A stretch of DNA of 64,000 nt from Sipunculus nudus (taxonomy: Eukaryota > Annelida > Sipuncula > Golfingiida > Sipunculidae), in the NCBI GenBank assembly GCA_026874595.1, contig CM049317.1, forward strand, positions 44,788,401-44,852,400, written 5' to 3'. Below, piece after piece: positions 36,021 through 48,985 of this stretch. Each line of letters opens with the position of its first letter. The stretch's first letter is position 1. The notes beneath the pieces are model-generated. The model was not told the origin of the DNA and did no database searches. It saw nothing but the letters and a program-made list of their open reading frames with translations. Both the position numbers and the translations under genes were made by a program.

Positions 36021-36295
36021 TGACATTATGACGTTTGTGTTTGTCATACTTGAAATTAGATTTCACTGATATTGTGACGTTTGTGATTGCCATACTTGAT
36101 ATTAGATTTCACTGACATAATGACGTTTGTGTTTGTCATACTTGATATAAGATTTCACTGACATTGTGATGTTTGTGTTTGTTATACTTGATATTAGAAT
36201 TCTCTGACATTATGATGTCTTCGTCCCTAATGCTTGATATTAGATTTCACGGACATTATGCCGTGTACATTCGTCATATCAAACGATACTTTTCA
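36021..36295. repeat. tandem repeat, 46-bp unit, six copies
   Basis: The landmark TGACG or TGATG falls at 36029, 36075, 36121, 36167, 36213 and 36259, an exact 46-bp step. Units contain TTTGTGTTTGTCATACTTGA then TATTAGATTTCACTGACATT. Divergence is higher in the last two copies. Confidence 0.9.
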
Positions 36296-36740
36296 TGGGC
36301 ATTTTGCGTCCCGAATCCTTCGGGCTCCTTTGCTAAAAACTCAGTCCTACAATATCTCACCTGATCTTCTCATTAGTTTTCTCATTATTGCACCAACAAT
36401 AAAAGTTACTTCTCTTCCGAATATTTATAATCTGTCACTTATGTTTTTTCTCATTTCCATTTTTACTCTTATCGTTTAGCAGATGACGCCAACTACACAC
36501 TACATTCCAGCTCTTTCTGCAAAAAATGTCAAGAGGTCCCCCTTCTACGGGCATTCCTTTACCATATTCATGTAGTCATTATTACTGTAATTTTTTTACT
36601 GTAAGATTAGCTTTGTTACCAAGTTATAACATATAAACAGACCAGCAGGCCGAGGATGATTGACAGCGCCCCGGAGTCTGACCGTTAATTGAGTACGTGA
36701 GGTAAATGTCACAGGGGATCCGGTACCAGTGTTTGTGGTT

Positions 36741-36866
36741 GGCTCGGTCGGGCGTCTCCGGCATGATTCGGCGTGCCTTCAAGATTAGACATGCCCGCTC
36801 GTGGTCAGCGCGGTCGGGCGTCTCCGGCCTGACTCGGTTGGCCTTTAATTTTAGACATGGCTCCTT
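36741..36866. repeat. 66-bp direct duplication
   Basis: CGGTCGGGCGTCTCCGGC recurs 66 bp later, each copy followed by ATGATTCGG or CTGACTCGG and ending TTTAGACATG or ATTAGACATG. Because 66 is a multiple of three, both strands show a 22-residue repeat, for example PETPDRADHERACLILKARR on the minus strand. GC-rich and of unknown origin. Confidence 0.7.
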
Positions 36867-37891
36867 GGCTACCACAACCATTGGATAGGGTCGTCTGCAC
36901 ACAAAAATCACTGTCCTTTGTCATCAAGACTACCGTCGAGCACGACAATGGGCTGGTAGAATAGCGGGACGTCACACTTCAGCGACAAATAACATGTTTT
37001 CCTAGCGTGACTATAAGGCGCCTGGTGAGAACACCTCATAAAGAACATAGAAAATAATAATCTTGAAAGAAAGTCGGTAGATGGCAGAAAACATCACCAG
37101 AAAATCAGTATGTTTTCTTTATAAGGCAGCTTTACCAATACATATAATTGTTGCCTCATCATAAAAGACGCCAAGATTTCATAGAATATTTCATATTTAT
37201 CTTGCATAAAGCAACGACTTAGATATATATTTTCAAATCAATTTATGAGTCGTTAAATATATTCTGGCGTGCAAGCCAGGGGCAAGGATGGGGAGCAACA
37301 ACACGAAACTCCGGGGATGTTCTTACAGAGAACGAAAACTTTTGTTATTAAGCCTTTCAATACACATTAATTGTATTTTTTGTCGCAAAGTAGTACAATT
37401 ATCTGTATAAACTATGGTCCTTGCTCCGCGTTACTAGGAAGTCAACACACCCCAAGGTATGAAACAAATGTATGAAAGATAGGCAGCCTCAATAGAGAAA
37501 GTAAAGCAGACGAAAAGATGGTGATTTTATCTACTGATTTGTGTTCTTATATTTTAGAATATCTTTATACGAAAACATATCGAGCTTAATTTGATGTATT
37601 GTTACCGCTTGTTGTTAAACTAAGTGCACTGTCAGTGATGAAGTTATGCGTGATTATTCTTATAATTCCTCAAACAGTTAGCAGTTCTTTGTCAATAAAT
37701 AACTCTGAGAGATATCATCGTGGCATTGGATCAATATAAGACCATACAGCGAAGACAGCTTGTGTATGAGAGGGCCGGTTCTTCCATGTTCGATTCTTGA
37801 AAACTCTAAGCTCTGATGGAGTTCAGTTCGGAGGACAATCAGAGACCTGCTTAATATATATTTTCTCTATTTAAAAGCTGTGGGAAAAGGA
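36867..37891. other. no recognisable feature
   Basis: AT-rich sequence leading into the 35/32-bp array. Confidence 0.4.
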
Positions 37892-40790
37892 CAGGTGACT
37901 TAGACTAAGAGGTGGCTACACGTATGGTAACTAAGACTAAGAGGTGACTACACGTATGGTGACTAAGGCTAAGAAGAGGACCTATGTATGGTGACTAAGA
38001 CTGGGAGGTGACTAAATGAATGGTGACTAAGACTAGGAGGAGGTGACTACATGTATGGTGACTAAGACTAGGAGGGGGTGACTACATGTATGGTGACTAA
38101 GACAAAGAGGTGACTACATGTATGATGACTAAGACTAGGAGGAGGTGACTACATGTATGGTGACTAAGACTTAGAGGTGACTACATGTATGGTAACTAAG
38201 ACAAAGAGGTGACTACATGTATGATGACTAAGACTAGAAGGAGGTGGTTACATGTATGGTGACTAAGACCAAGAGGTGACTACATTTATAGTGACTAAGA
38301 CTGGGAGGTGACTATACTTGTATGGTGACTTCTATAAGACTAAGAGGTGACTACATGCATGGTGACTAAGACAAAGAGGTGACTACATGTATGGTGACTA
38401 AGACTAGGAGGAGGTGATTACATGTGAGGTGACTAAGGCTGGGAGGTGACTACATGTATGGTGACTGTTATAAGACTAACAGGTGACTACATGCATGGTG
38501 ACTAAGACTAAGAGGTGACTACATGTATGATGACTAAGACTAAGAGGTGACTACATGTATGATGACTTAGACTAAGAGGAGGTGACTACATGTATGGTGA
38601 CTAAGACTAGGAGGAGGTGACTACGTGCATGGTGACTAAGACTAGGAGGAGGTGACTACGTGCATGGTGACTAAGACTAGGAGGAGGTGACTACATATAT
38701 GGTGACTAAGACTAGGACGAGGTGACTACATGTATGATGACTAAGACAAGGAGGAGGTGACTACATGTATGGTGACTAAGTCTTAGAGGTGACTACATGT
38801 ATGGTGAATAAGACTAGGAGGAGGTGACTACATGTGTGGTGACTAAGACTTAGAGGTGACTACATGTATGATGACTAATACTAGGAGGAGTTGACTACAT
38901 GTATGGTGACTAAGACAAAGAGGTGACTACATGTATGTTTACTAAGACTAGGAGGAGGTGACTACGTGTATGGTGACTAAGACATAGAGGTGACTACATG
39001 CATGATGACTAAGACTAGGAGGAGGTGACTACATGTATGGTGACTAAGACTAGGAGGAGGTGACTACATGTATGGTGACTAAGACTTAGAGGTGTCTACA
39101 TGTATGGTGACTAAGACAAAGAGGTGACTACATGTATGGTGACTAAGACCAGGAGGAGGTGACAACATGTATGATGACTAAGACTAGGAGGAGGTGACTA
39201 CATGTATGGTGACTAAGACTTAGAGGTGACTACATGTATGGTGACTATGACTAGGAGGAGGTGACTGCATGTATGGTGACTAAGACTAAGAGGAAGTGAC
39301 TACATGTATGGTGACTAAGACTAGGAGGAGGTGACTACATGCATGGTGACTAAGACTAGGAGGAGGTGACTACATGTATGGTGACTTAGACTTAGAGGTG
39401 ACTACATGCATGGTGACTAAGATTAGGAGGAGGTGACTACATGTTTAATGACTAAGACTAGAAGGAGGTGACTACATGTATGATGACTAAGATTAGGAGG
39501 AGGTGACTACATGTATGATGACTAAGACTAGGAGGAGGTGACTACATGTATGGTGACTAAGACTAGGAGGAGGTGACTACGTGCATTGTGACTAAGACTA
39601 GGAGGAGGTGACTACGTGCATGGTGACTAAGACTAGGAGGAGGTGACTACATATATGGTGACTAAGACTAGGAGGAGGTGACTACATGTATGATGACTAA
39701 GACAAGGAGGAGGTGACTACATGTATGGTGACTAAGTCTTAGAGGTGACTACATGTATGGTGAAAAAGACTAGGAGGAGGTGACTACATGTATGGTGACT
39801 AAGACTTAGAGGTGACTACATGTATGATGACTAAGACTAGGAGGAGTTGACTACATGTATGGTGACTAAGACAAAGAGGTGACTACATGTATGTTGACTA
39901 AGACTAGGAGGAGGTGACTACGTGTATGGTGACTAAGACATAGAGGTGACTACATGCATGATGACTAAGACTAGGAGGAGGTGACTACATGTATGGTGAC
40001 TAAGACTTAGAGGTGACTACATGTATGATGACTAAGACTAGGAGGAGGTGACTACATGTATGGTGACTAAGACTTAGAGGTGTCTACATGTATGGTGACT
40101 AAGACAAAGAGGTGACTACATGTATGGTGACTAAGACCAGGAGGAGGTGACAACATGTATGATGACTAAGACTAGGAGGAGGTGACTACATGTATGGTGA
40201 CTAAGACTAGGAGGAGGTGACTACATGTATGGTGACTATGACTAGGAGGAGGTGACTGCATGTATGGTGACTAAGACTAAGAGGAAGTGACTACATGTAT
40301 GGTGACTAAGACTAGGAGGAGGTGACTACATGCATGGTGACTAAGACTAGGAGGAGGTGACTACATGTATGGCGACTTAGACTTAGAGGTGACTACATGC
40401 ATGGTGACTAAGATTAGGAGGAGGTGACTACATGTTTAATGACTAAGACTAGAAGGAGGTGACTACATGTATGATGACTAAGATTAGGAGGAGGTGACTA
40501 CATGTATGATGACTAAGACTAGGAGGAGGTGACTACATGTATAATGACTAAGACTAAGAGCTGACAACATGCATGGTGACTAAGACTAGGAGGAGGTGAC
40601 TACATGTATGATGACTAAGACTAGGAGGAGGTGACTACATGTATGGTGACTAAGACTAGGAGGAGGTGACTACATGTATGGTGACTAAGACTAGGAGGAG
40701 GTGACTACATGTATGGTGACTAAGACTAAGAGGTGACTACATGTGTGGTGACTAAGACTTAGAGGTGACAACATGTATGGTGAATAAGAT
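37892..40790. repeat. 2.9-kb minisatellite, 35- and 32-bp units, about 85 copies
   Basis: The long unit contains GACTAGGAGGAGGTGACTAC then ATGTATGGTGACTAA (35 bp). The short unit has GACTTAGAGGTGACTAC (32 bp), differing by a 3-bp GAG loss. A stretch of about 950 bp is duplicated in tandem. CTACATATATGG occurs at 38691 and 39647 (956 bp apart), and ATGTTTAATG at 39441 and 40432 (991 bp apart, one extra 35-bp unit). TGA and TAA codons in the unit close the frames. Confidence 0.95.
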
Positions 40791-42892
40791 TGGGCTGCAG
40801 ATCAATGTTCATTTACCTGTACCAGGTTTGTGCAATGGAATGGACATCGATTGAAAATCTAAGTCTTGCATTTAACGCAAAATGAATTCACCAGACTTAA
40901 ACATAAAAAAAAATCAAATTAAAAATGTGTAACTGATGAATTCATGTTAAAATTTAAACTGTTGATATTAGGTACTAAATAAAGTCCGTCGTCATTACAA
41001 ATGTAGCAAGCAAATCATGCAAAACTTTCTTCAGTGAATGTACTTTAATTTTATCAGAACCGTAAGTCCAACACGCGGCCTGAGTGACGTAGGTAAATAC
41101 CAATAAACTTTTCCGGGTGTATGTGATCAAACAAAGGCTTGTCCAAACGTAATTTTTATTTATTTATCCGTAAATATTATTCATGAAATGATATCTGGTG
41201 CCGCACGGTACTACATGAATACCAGAATGGGAATCTATAAGAAAAGAAACTTTTAAAACTTGTAGGGGGACTGTCTAATAATGCCGATGTAGTGTTGACT
41301 TTATTCTTAAATGTATATTAAGAAGTATGGTTTTGTAAGGGATCATGTTGTGTAATGGAGGGTCAGCTTCGAAGTTGTAACTACTGAGCCACTTCCTGTC
41401 CTTCAGGTCACGTGATCACATCGTGTAATCAAGAGAACTGTTTAACGAGACTTTCTTTTTCTGTCTAAAGCGGTTAGAAACTACAGACTCTGTAACTGTG
41501 GATTAAAGGGTGGCTTGTTCCAAGGCTGGTGGTCTGTCAATGTCAGGTTATCACAAAGCCTGGCAGACCCCCGGCTGCTGTTACAGGGTGCTGACATTAA
41601 AATATATCAGCTTCAACGGTTATCTGAGATTATTTATGGTTTCAGCCAGACATCTCACTGAGACGGGCCGTTTGAGTCATAGCGCCTCTGTCTTTTTTAT
41701 TTGTTAATGATGCTAGCGGCCCGTCTCCAAGGGAGATCTATCATGTGGACCAACGTGATATATCTAGTTTCTTCACCGGCGATAACAACATGACCGGTGG
41801 CTCATTTCAACGAGAACAAAAGGTGGTTTCTACCATAATGAATTAAAGTTATACCATCGCTGGAAAGGTATTTTTTTAAATACATTTTATCTATCAATTA
41901 CGTTACATGAGGCCAAAGGGTATCCACACGAAATACGTGTAATCAGTTTTAAATTTATTATTGATTGTAAAGAAACGAAGTAAAAACATGTTTAAAATGT
42001 AAACGCATTCTAAAATAAACAAATGCCTAATTTATTCTTTAGTATCAGACATTTTAAACAGCTATATAATATCCTTTCTTTGTAACAAGAGTAGAGATGT
42101 CAATTGTGCCGGCAGGTAAAACATCTTGTTATTGAATACAACGTCACCTTCAGTTGTCAAATCTTAGTCATAAAGTGTTAACAGCTGATGTCAAGGCATT
42201 ACAAAAGAGGTCAATTCATTATCCTGTTTTTTCCATCGTTGTAACATTTTATTATCCACTTGCTTTATAGTCCGCACTGGAGCCGAGATAACACAATTTA
42301 TCTCACTGCAAGTTTTATATGTGTCGACTGAGTTTGTGTCATTAAATCTTTATAGTTTATTTAGACACAAAAGAGAATTTGATGATATGCTAATCACGGC
42401 TTGTAAAAAAACCACGGAGGTATTTGATACAGAAAAAAATGCATAACAACCATGCAGGCAAATTGACATATGAACTGAATGATTACGGGATATTTTTTCA
42501 CACGTTGTTGATACCTTAAGAAACAGACATTTGGAGTGGTATTATTATTTAGGCGAAGAACTGTCCATTACTAATAAAAGATTGTTTCTTTATCGATACG
42601 TTCAGCGTAAACTACAAAACAACTTAACTGGCAACCTAACGCTTGTCAGATGATATGTTGAAAGATATATATTGCCTGAGATATTCCTAAGGTAAGCCAC
42701 CAACAAGCGTATGTAGGTGAGATGTACATGAATATCTATACATATACCTTCAACTGATGTATTTAAGAAAGTCATTTTATTAAAACCATGGCCTATCGAA
42801 AAACTCCAGATATACTCAACATCAGGAGTTATACAAGTCATGTAAACATTCTAAAACACATGGTTACATATATGGCTACTAATAGCGGCAAA
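40791..42892. other. no recognisable feature
   Basis: AT-rich single-copy-looking DNA. A frame at 41510-41707 (65 codons) has no supporting signals. Confidence 0.4.
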
Positions 42893-43064
42893 CATACAAT
42901 CTGCCAGACCATGGACACATATAATCTACCAGACCATTGACACATACAATCTGCCAGACCATGGACACTTACAATCTGCCAGACCTTTGACCGATACAAT
43001 CTGCCAGACCATGGACACATACAATCTGCCAGACCATGGACACATACAATCTGCCAGACCATGG
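42893..43064. repeat. tandem repeat, 25-bp unit, about seven copies
   Basis: Units read ACAATCTGCCAGACCATGG plus ACACAT with few changes. Minus-strand open frames with WQIVC-type repeats are translations of this array. Confidence 0.92.
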
Positions 43065-44620
43065 GAAACAATTCCATGAGGTGGTTAAACTTCCCGTTCA
43101 ATAAGCAACCCCTTTTTTATGTCATTAGATTTTCACTCCAACAGGCAATTTTCTACGAATGTTTACACTAATACATGTACAAACGTTTAAGAAAATGATC
43201 AGCATAAAATGTTATAAAAATATGAACCATGACGAATGATGATATTTAGGTACAACACCACCTTGAGGTACGGCTTTGTACATTGTGTTGTTCGGTCAGG
43301 TTAACTGTAAGCTACCAGTGACCTCGTGCTACTGTAAATTACATGGTTAACTGAAGAATTTTATTAATTTATTGTTAAATAAAGGTATTAATTAATTTTC
43401 TTCCATTTAATCAGGAGCGTGCTCTACCCGTTCATTTCATGCATCGATATGATAATAACATCATATTACAATCATTTTGTCAACCCATGGCCAGTCGAAC
43501 AGGCCAAATGCCGAATAAATGATAACGCCGTACCCGAATAAAAACCCACAATATGATTACAATAGACATTGGAATCAAATTAATTTTTTGTATACTGAGA
43601 TCAACCAATGTGAAGTTGCTGTTCAAGATAATCTTGGGAGTGGTTTGATAAATCGCTATAAATGCAAGCCTGCAATTTTGATGAATTGAACGACTAGTAT
43701 TTATGCGTGACAACCTGTTTCCCTGCGATTGGATCAGAGGCGGATTTAATTGAGTAGAAGTGGGCCTGAATTCACAGCAGATTTACAATTGGCCTCCCTG
43801 ATTACTAAAACACTACAAAACGCAAAATTGGTAATAATCTTTGATGTGTCCTTCACTCACTTATCCTTAAAACCTTGCAGCGCAGTTTGACAGGTTGGAG
43901 CATAGTGGCCTTAATATACGAGTAAAAACCGGAAAACAGATGGTGGGAGTCAATGGTGGGTGAAATGAAACATTTCCACCTGAGAGACATGCGTTTCCCT
44001 ACGCACTTTTGTTCTGCAATAAGATCTGAAATTCTATTAAGAAAGCGCATTAACTCTTTCACCCTTGTTACCATGCTGGCCGGGTCACTCCCAGGATCGC
44101 TTCATCATGTCAACGACTGGTAGGCTGCACGGCTTCAAAGGTCGATTTAGATATATATCCGATATTATATAAGCCAAGAGCATTGACTTCTCCCATAGAA
44201 ATATTGTAAATAGTTCGAAGTGCAAGTGTACCACCAGCACGCACAAGGGACTCGCAGAAGAAAAAGAGGGATCTTGGGTAAAGGCTTTTAGACCACAGGC
44301 GGACGTGAGCAGACAGATATGTTTTCCTTGTTATCCGTTATTCTTAATGATTTGTGCAGTATTATTGTCAATGAATGAAAATAAAGGCAACACTGCAGTC
44401 ACAATGAACAAGTTAATATTTAACCTTGTAGGTTTCAGGGTTTCTGTGTACAAAACCACGAATCATTAATCCAGGAGTCAGACGGTGTTTTTATGACAAG
44501 ATAAATATAACAAACAACTTAAAAAATGTCTATTTTACGATCTTTGACGATAATTAGACCTTAAAGGACACAGCATCTCTCAAGTTCTATCCTGATTTCG
44601 GCATATTTACCTTTAAACCA
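43065..44620. other. no recognisable feature
   Basis: AT-rich. Open frames at 43480-43713 and 43853-44074 on the minus strand lack splice signals and recognisable motifs. Confidence 0.4.
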
Positions 44621-44700
44621 TTACCAACGTTCGAGCCAACGACCTTAAACTTTGGGAGTCCAATGCCTCAGAGATTAGGCAACGTCCTTCCCCTATAACG
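44621..44700 (-). mobile_element. degenerate tRNA-like sequence, probable SINE remnant
   Basis: The minus strand reads GTTGCCTAATCTCTGAGGCA, then TTGGACTCCC near an anticodon position, then AAGGTCGTTGGCTCGAACG, a decayed D-arm, anticodon and T-arm order. A box and B box are at tRNA spacing but stems are broken, so it is not a functional tRNA gene. It differs from the other two tRNA-like families in the window. Confidence 0.5.
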
Positions 44701-45201
44701 ATCAGCTTTGTATTTCGCAGATGTTCTTCATCTATTCCAAGGTTGTTCTGATGTTTTCTTCTTCCACAGAAAGGAAGTCGTTGTTGACTACTTTAAGGAT
44801 TTAAAAAATTTTGTTCTACTGTAAAGTTTCTAAAGTCTCTCTCGACTGAATCACAATGTTTGTTATAGTTATACCCAGATTAGAACACTAGATAGCAACA
44901 CTGCATGGTGATACTGTATTGTTTTAACAAGACTCCAATTAACTTTCATCCATAGTGTTTATAATCATACAGATCTATATATTTTCTGTTACGAGCCAGG
45001 TTCAACGGTACAATATCCTTTTGTCGTTAAAGTTTTCGACTTTAACTGGAGACATTTGTACAGCTATACATCAATTTGAGAACAGATATATTTTGAACTT
45101 GTTCCTGAGACCATGCACCTATATCCACCGGTCTTTTGCCTGAGGGCTTTTAATTGTCAACTTCTACTGATATTTATAGTTATTAACCGCTTTAATTGGT
45201 G

Positions 45202-45663
45202 ATGTGGCTATACAAAGGTTCATACATTTCGCCTATACATATTATAAAAGATATAAACTATCACTCTGTATTTTTAATTAGTATTTACGCCATGTATTTG
45301 GACATACCTTGTTTATATCATCCCGGGATCTCTGCACTTGATTACAATGCGGGGCAATACAGACGTGCAGGGCTTCAACAGCCCATATTAACCGGGCCGC
45401 GATACGAACAAATCATCTCGACTCGTAAAGCTTTGAACGATGTTTCTGTGTCCTTTTATTTAACATGCGTAGTAAGTTTGTATACCTCAGTGTCTACTAT
45501 TGTTTATCAAAATACTACATTCCGAGAGGCTGAGTGGGAGATGCAAAGATTTTGCTTGAACGTTCCAGGGGAAACGAATATAAACAAGGGCCTTAAATCG
45601 CATTTTACCGTAACATGTGATACAAATGTTTCCGATACAGCCACTATGAGAATGTATATATAG
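45202..45663 (+). other. 153-codon open frame of doubtful coding status
   Basis: From ATG at 45202 this is the longest non-repeat open frame in the window. The peptide is rich in Ile, Tyr, Ser and Thr with no recognisable domain; it ends SDTATMRMYI. For DNA of this composition a longest run near 130-150 codons is expected over six frames of 64 kb, so length alone is weak evidence. It precedes the terminal exon at 45782, but the GTAAGT at 45471 leaves it in phase 0, which does not match that exon's phase 1. Confidence 0.2.
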
Positions 45664-45781
45664 GATTTGGTTAGGAGCTTATAGGCTTGTAGGTATACCC
45701 CACGAAATATATAAAAACCACCATACTACAGTGTAGCGTTGTAAGCATTCCATTACGTTTAACACTTTTGTGTACTTACAG

Positions 45782-46008
45782 GAAAACTGTACCAGCTGGT
45801 CCTGTGTCGATGTCGCCGGGTGGATAACTCGGAGCCCCAGAGTTTTGCTGATGAAGCTCCATACGAATCAACGAAACTGAGGATACAGTTCATGTTTCAC
45901 GCGCCCTGCATCAAAGGCCGGAAGCGGAAACGCGGCCATCAAAGGATCCGAGACGAGAAATCGCGAGAAGTTACAACAGAAGACATGACTATGACAACGG
46001 TAGCTTGA
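45782..46008 (+). CDS. terminal coding exon with basic, Thr-rich C-terminal tail
   Basis: A pyrimidine-rich acceptor (ACACTTTTGTGTACTTACAG) precedes a frame entered in phase 1. It reads KLYQLVLCRCRRVDNSEPQS, then FADEAPYESTKLRIQFMFHA, a cluster KGRKRKRGHQRIR, and ends TTEDMTMTTVA before TGA. GC content and codon use stand out from the AT-rich flanks, and there are 75 sense codons without a stop. An AATAAA lies at 46178-46183, about 170 nt after the stop. Cys/Arg residues after a short hydrophobic segment, a basic stretch and a Ser/Thr tail suggest the cytoplasmic end of a membrane receptor such as a class A GPCR (helix 8 and tail). That is only a resemblance, and upstream exons were not identified. 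Confidence 0.5.
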
Positions 46009-46177
46009 AATGTCTTGTCAAATGATAGGATATCAACGGTTTTGCGTCCAGGAGGCCATTTTGATCTCTTTGTAAATTCTAATATGAAACCCGTGGAAAG
46101 GAATCTGATGGCGATATGACATATGTGAAAGGCTTTTCATCCAGATGTTTAAAAGAATCGATTAACATGATGGTGTA

Positions 46178-46183
46178 AATAAA
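46178..46183 (+). terminator. polyadenylation signal AATAAA
   Basis: Canonical hexamer about 170 nt after the stop of the exon at 45782-46008, a normal 3' UTR distance. It can also occur by chance in AT-rich DNA. Confidence 0.35.
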
Positions 46184-46861
46184 CAGACCTCAGTAAGGAT
46201 GCGTTAAGGATGCTGTAGGCAAGGAATTCTATAAACCACAATTTTAGAATTGCATATAGGTGTTTCCAAAGGCTTTTTATCTTCGAACTTGCATTAGTTA
46301 TGAATGTCGCATCTAGCGACAAGCAATATGAAATGGGTGTTTACTTTAGTTTTACCTGTTGTGTAATGATGTTGTCTTTCTTTGATGTATGCCGCTGCAC
46401 GTGACTTCTCCGTGTATTTAAAGCTGAAAAATTATAGGGTAATATATATGATGGGAAACTTTGGTTAAAAACATCACGAAAAACATAATATTAGACTAAA
46501 CAGAGAACTATTATAGAAAATGTAATAGCAGAGTCAATCCAAGAAACATGAGGGAACACTGATGCTCAAGGCAATAAACGTATCACAGTCTGTCTGACGT
46601 ACGCGATAAATACGTCAGCAGTATTTCGATCCGTTGGCTTGATATTTGAAACTCACCAGTTTGTCCTGCCAACACCTCTGCCCAGATAAATGACTTTCTT
46701 TTCTGGTCGAATACTCACCTTAAACACGTATCACCTGGCAGACATATTTATATGCTGGATTCAAATAGCAGGAAATAATACATTCCTCAAACACTTTGAC
46801 TGATCGCCATATCAGATTGCTGTGTATTATCTTTTATCTTGTTACTATCATGTTTCTGCAG

Positions 46862-46883
46862 GATCAAAAAGATTCGCTGACAG
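46862..46883 (+). CDS. possible 22-nt micro-exon
   Basis: A long pyrimidine tract ending TGTTTCTGCAG is followed by 22 nt (coding DQKDSLT in one frame) and then GACAG/GTAAAA. Both splice signals are good. The next strong acceptor (CTCCCCTTTCAG, exon from 47164) would give a short tail in the same frame, GHAYLVNINCS then stop. It could be an alternative 3' end of the gene ending at 46008, or a chance pair of sites. Confidence 0.2.
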
Positions 46884-47265
46884 GTAAAACATATATTTTC
46901 TTACAGTACATACAGCATATGAAAGGCCGTCCTTTACTCTTAATGGTTCATTTTTGTAACACCAATAATGGGCCTTTCCACCAGCTGATAAGTCACTCAG
47001 GAAATATATTGGGAAATTTATATATTGAAATATTCTGCCATTTGATGATCACATTGCTACATACAGCAGAAAATATAGTGAGGGTTAAGTTCAAAGACAA
47101 ATAGAAACAGTTCATCCAAATTAAATTATATGATCTGTTACTCTACACTCGCTCCCCTTTCAGGACATGCCTATCTTGTAAATATCAATTGCTCGTGACT
47201 GCCTGAGCTCGACCACAGCGCCGCGTATTTGGTCTCAGCTACTCTACTAGAGATGCCTCGCTACA

Positions 47266-47287
47266 AAATCAACGCATGCGTTGATTT
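47266..47287. other. perfect 22-bp palindrome
   Basis: Two 11-nt arms (AAATCAACGCA and its exact complement) meet with no spacer. The next outward pair does not match. It lies in a GC-richer patch about 290 bp left of the 20-bp minisatellite. Confidence 0.9.
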
Positions 47288-47572
47288 ACGAGTACAGCGT
47301 TGGGACATCAACATTCTTTGGTTGAATTCTTCTTAATTATGATTTTTACTTGTGGATAATCAAAAATTATAACAGATTATTATTGTTGTAAAATACATGG
47401 TTATTGAACGACATTGTTTCTTTTCTGTGTGCCAACTTGGTATACTGTAGGGTGCTTTACACTACATATTGTTCTTAGGTTGTATGAATGACTGATCAAC
47501 GGTCTTGTGTAGTGATAGATTGTCCATTTTACTGACCGGTAGTTAGTTGACTACTTGATTATTAAGTTAGAG

Positions 47573-48985
47573 ATCGGTTGTTTGGTTGTCTGGTCGGTTG
47601 TTTGGTTTGTCTAATCGGTTATTTGGTTGTCGTATCGTTTGTTTGGTTGCCCTTCGGTTGTTTGGTTGTCTGATCGGAAGTTTGGTGGTCTGATCGGTTG
47701 TTTGGTTGTCTGGTCGTTTTTTTTGGTTGTCTGATCGGTTGTTTGGTTGTCTAATCGGTTATTTGGTTGTCTGATCAGTTGTTTGGTAGTCGATCGGTTG
47801 TTTGGTTGTCTGATCGGTTTTTGGTTGTCTGATCGGTTGTTTGGTTGTTTAATCGGTTATTTGGTTTTCTGCTCGGTTGTTTGGTTGTCTGATTGTTTGT
47901 TTGGTTGCCCTTCGGTTATTTTGTGTCTGATCGGTTGATTGGTTGTCTGATCGGTTGTTTGGTGTTCTGATCGGTTGTTTGGTGGTCTGATCGGTTATTT
48001 GGTTGTCTGATCGGTTGTTTGTTTGTCTGATCGTTTTTTGGTTGTCTGATCGGTTTTGTGACTGTGTGATTTCTTTTGTCTGATCTGTCGTTTGGTGGTC
48101 TGATCGGTTATTTGGTTGTCGGTTGTTTGGTTGTCTGATCGGTTGTTTGGTTGTCTGATCGGTTGTTTGGTTGTTTGATAGGTTGTTTGATTGTCTGATC
48201 GGTTATTTGATTGTCTGATCGGTTGTTTGTTGTCTGATCGGTTGTTTGGTGGTCTGATCGGGTGTTTGGTTGCCCTTCGGTTATTTGATTGTCTGATCGG
48301 TTGTTTGGTTGTCTGGTTGGTTGTTTGGTTGTCTGATCAGATGTTTTGCCGTGTGATTGGGTTTTTTGGTTATCTAATCGGTTTTTTGGTTGTCTGATCG
48401 GTTGTTTTATTGTCTCATGGGTTGTTTGGTTGCCCTTCGGTTGTTTGGTGGTCTGATCGGTTGTTTGATTGTGTGATCGGGTTTTCGGTTGTCTGATGGG
48501 TTGTTTGGTTGTCTGATGGTTTGTTTGTTTGCCGATCGGCTGTTTGGTTGTCTGATCGGGTGTTTGGTTGCCCTTCGGTTGTTTGGTGGTCTGATCGGTT
48601 GTTTGGTGGTCTGATCGGTTGTTTGGTTGTCTGATCGGGTGTTTGGTTGTCTGGTTGGTTGTTTGGTTGTCTGATCAGATGTTTTGCCGTGTGATTGGGT
48701 TTTTTGGTTGTCTAATCGGTTGTTTGGTTGTCTGATCGGTTATTTGGTTGTCTTATCGTTTGTTTGGGTGCCCTTCTGTTGTTTGGTCGTCTGATCGTTT
48801 GTTTGGTGGTCTGATCGGTTGTTTGATTGTGTGATCGGGTTTTCGGTTGTCTGATGGGTTGTTTGGTTGTCTGATGGTTTGTTTGTTTGCTGATCGGTTT
48901 TTTGGTTGTCTGATCGGGTGTTTGGTTGTCTGATTGGTTGTTTGCTAGTCTGATCGGTTGTTTGTCTGTGTATTCGGTTGTTGTC
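47573..48985. repeat. 1.4-kb minisatellite, 20-bp unit, about 70 copies
   Basis: The unit is ATCGGTTGTTTGGTTGTCTG with many single-base variants and some length changes, including a recurring variant with TTGCCCTTCGG. One block (TCTGATCAGATGTTTTGCCG and neighbours) occurs at about 48333 and 48679, indicating segmental duplication inside the array. Because 20 is not a multiple of three, open frames repeat every 60 bp on both strands; they are repeat translations. Confidence 0.95.

Noticed and set aside
26812-40790. Regularly spaced direct repeats that could be mistaken for CRISPR arrays
   Set aside because: Units are contiguous with no unique spacers, there are no cas genes, and the DNA is eukaryotic.
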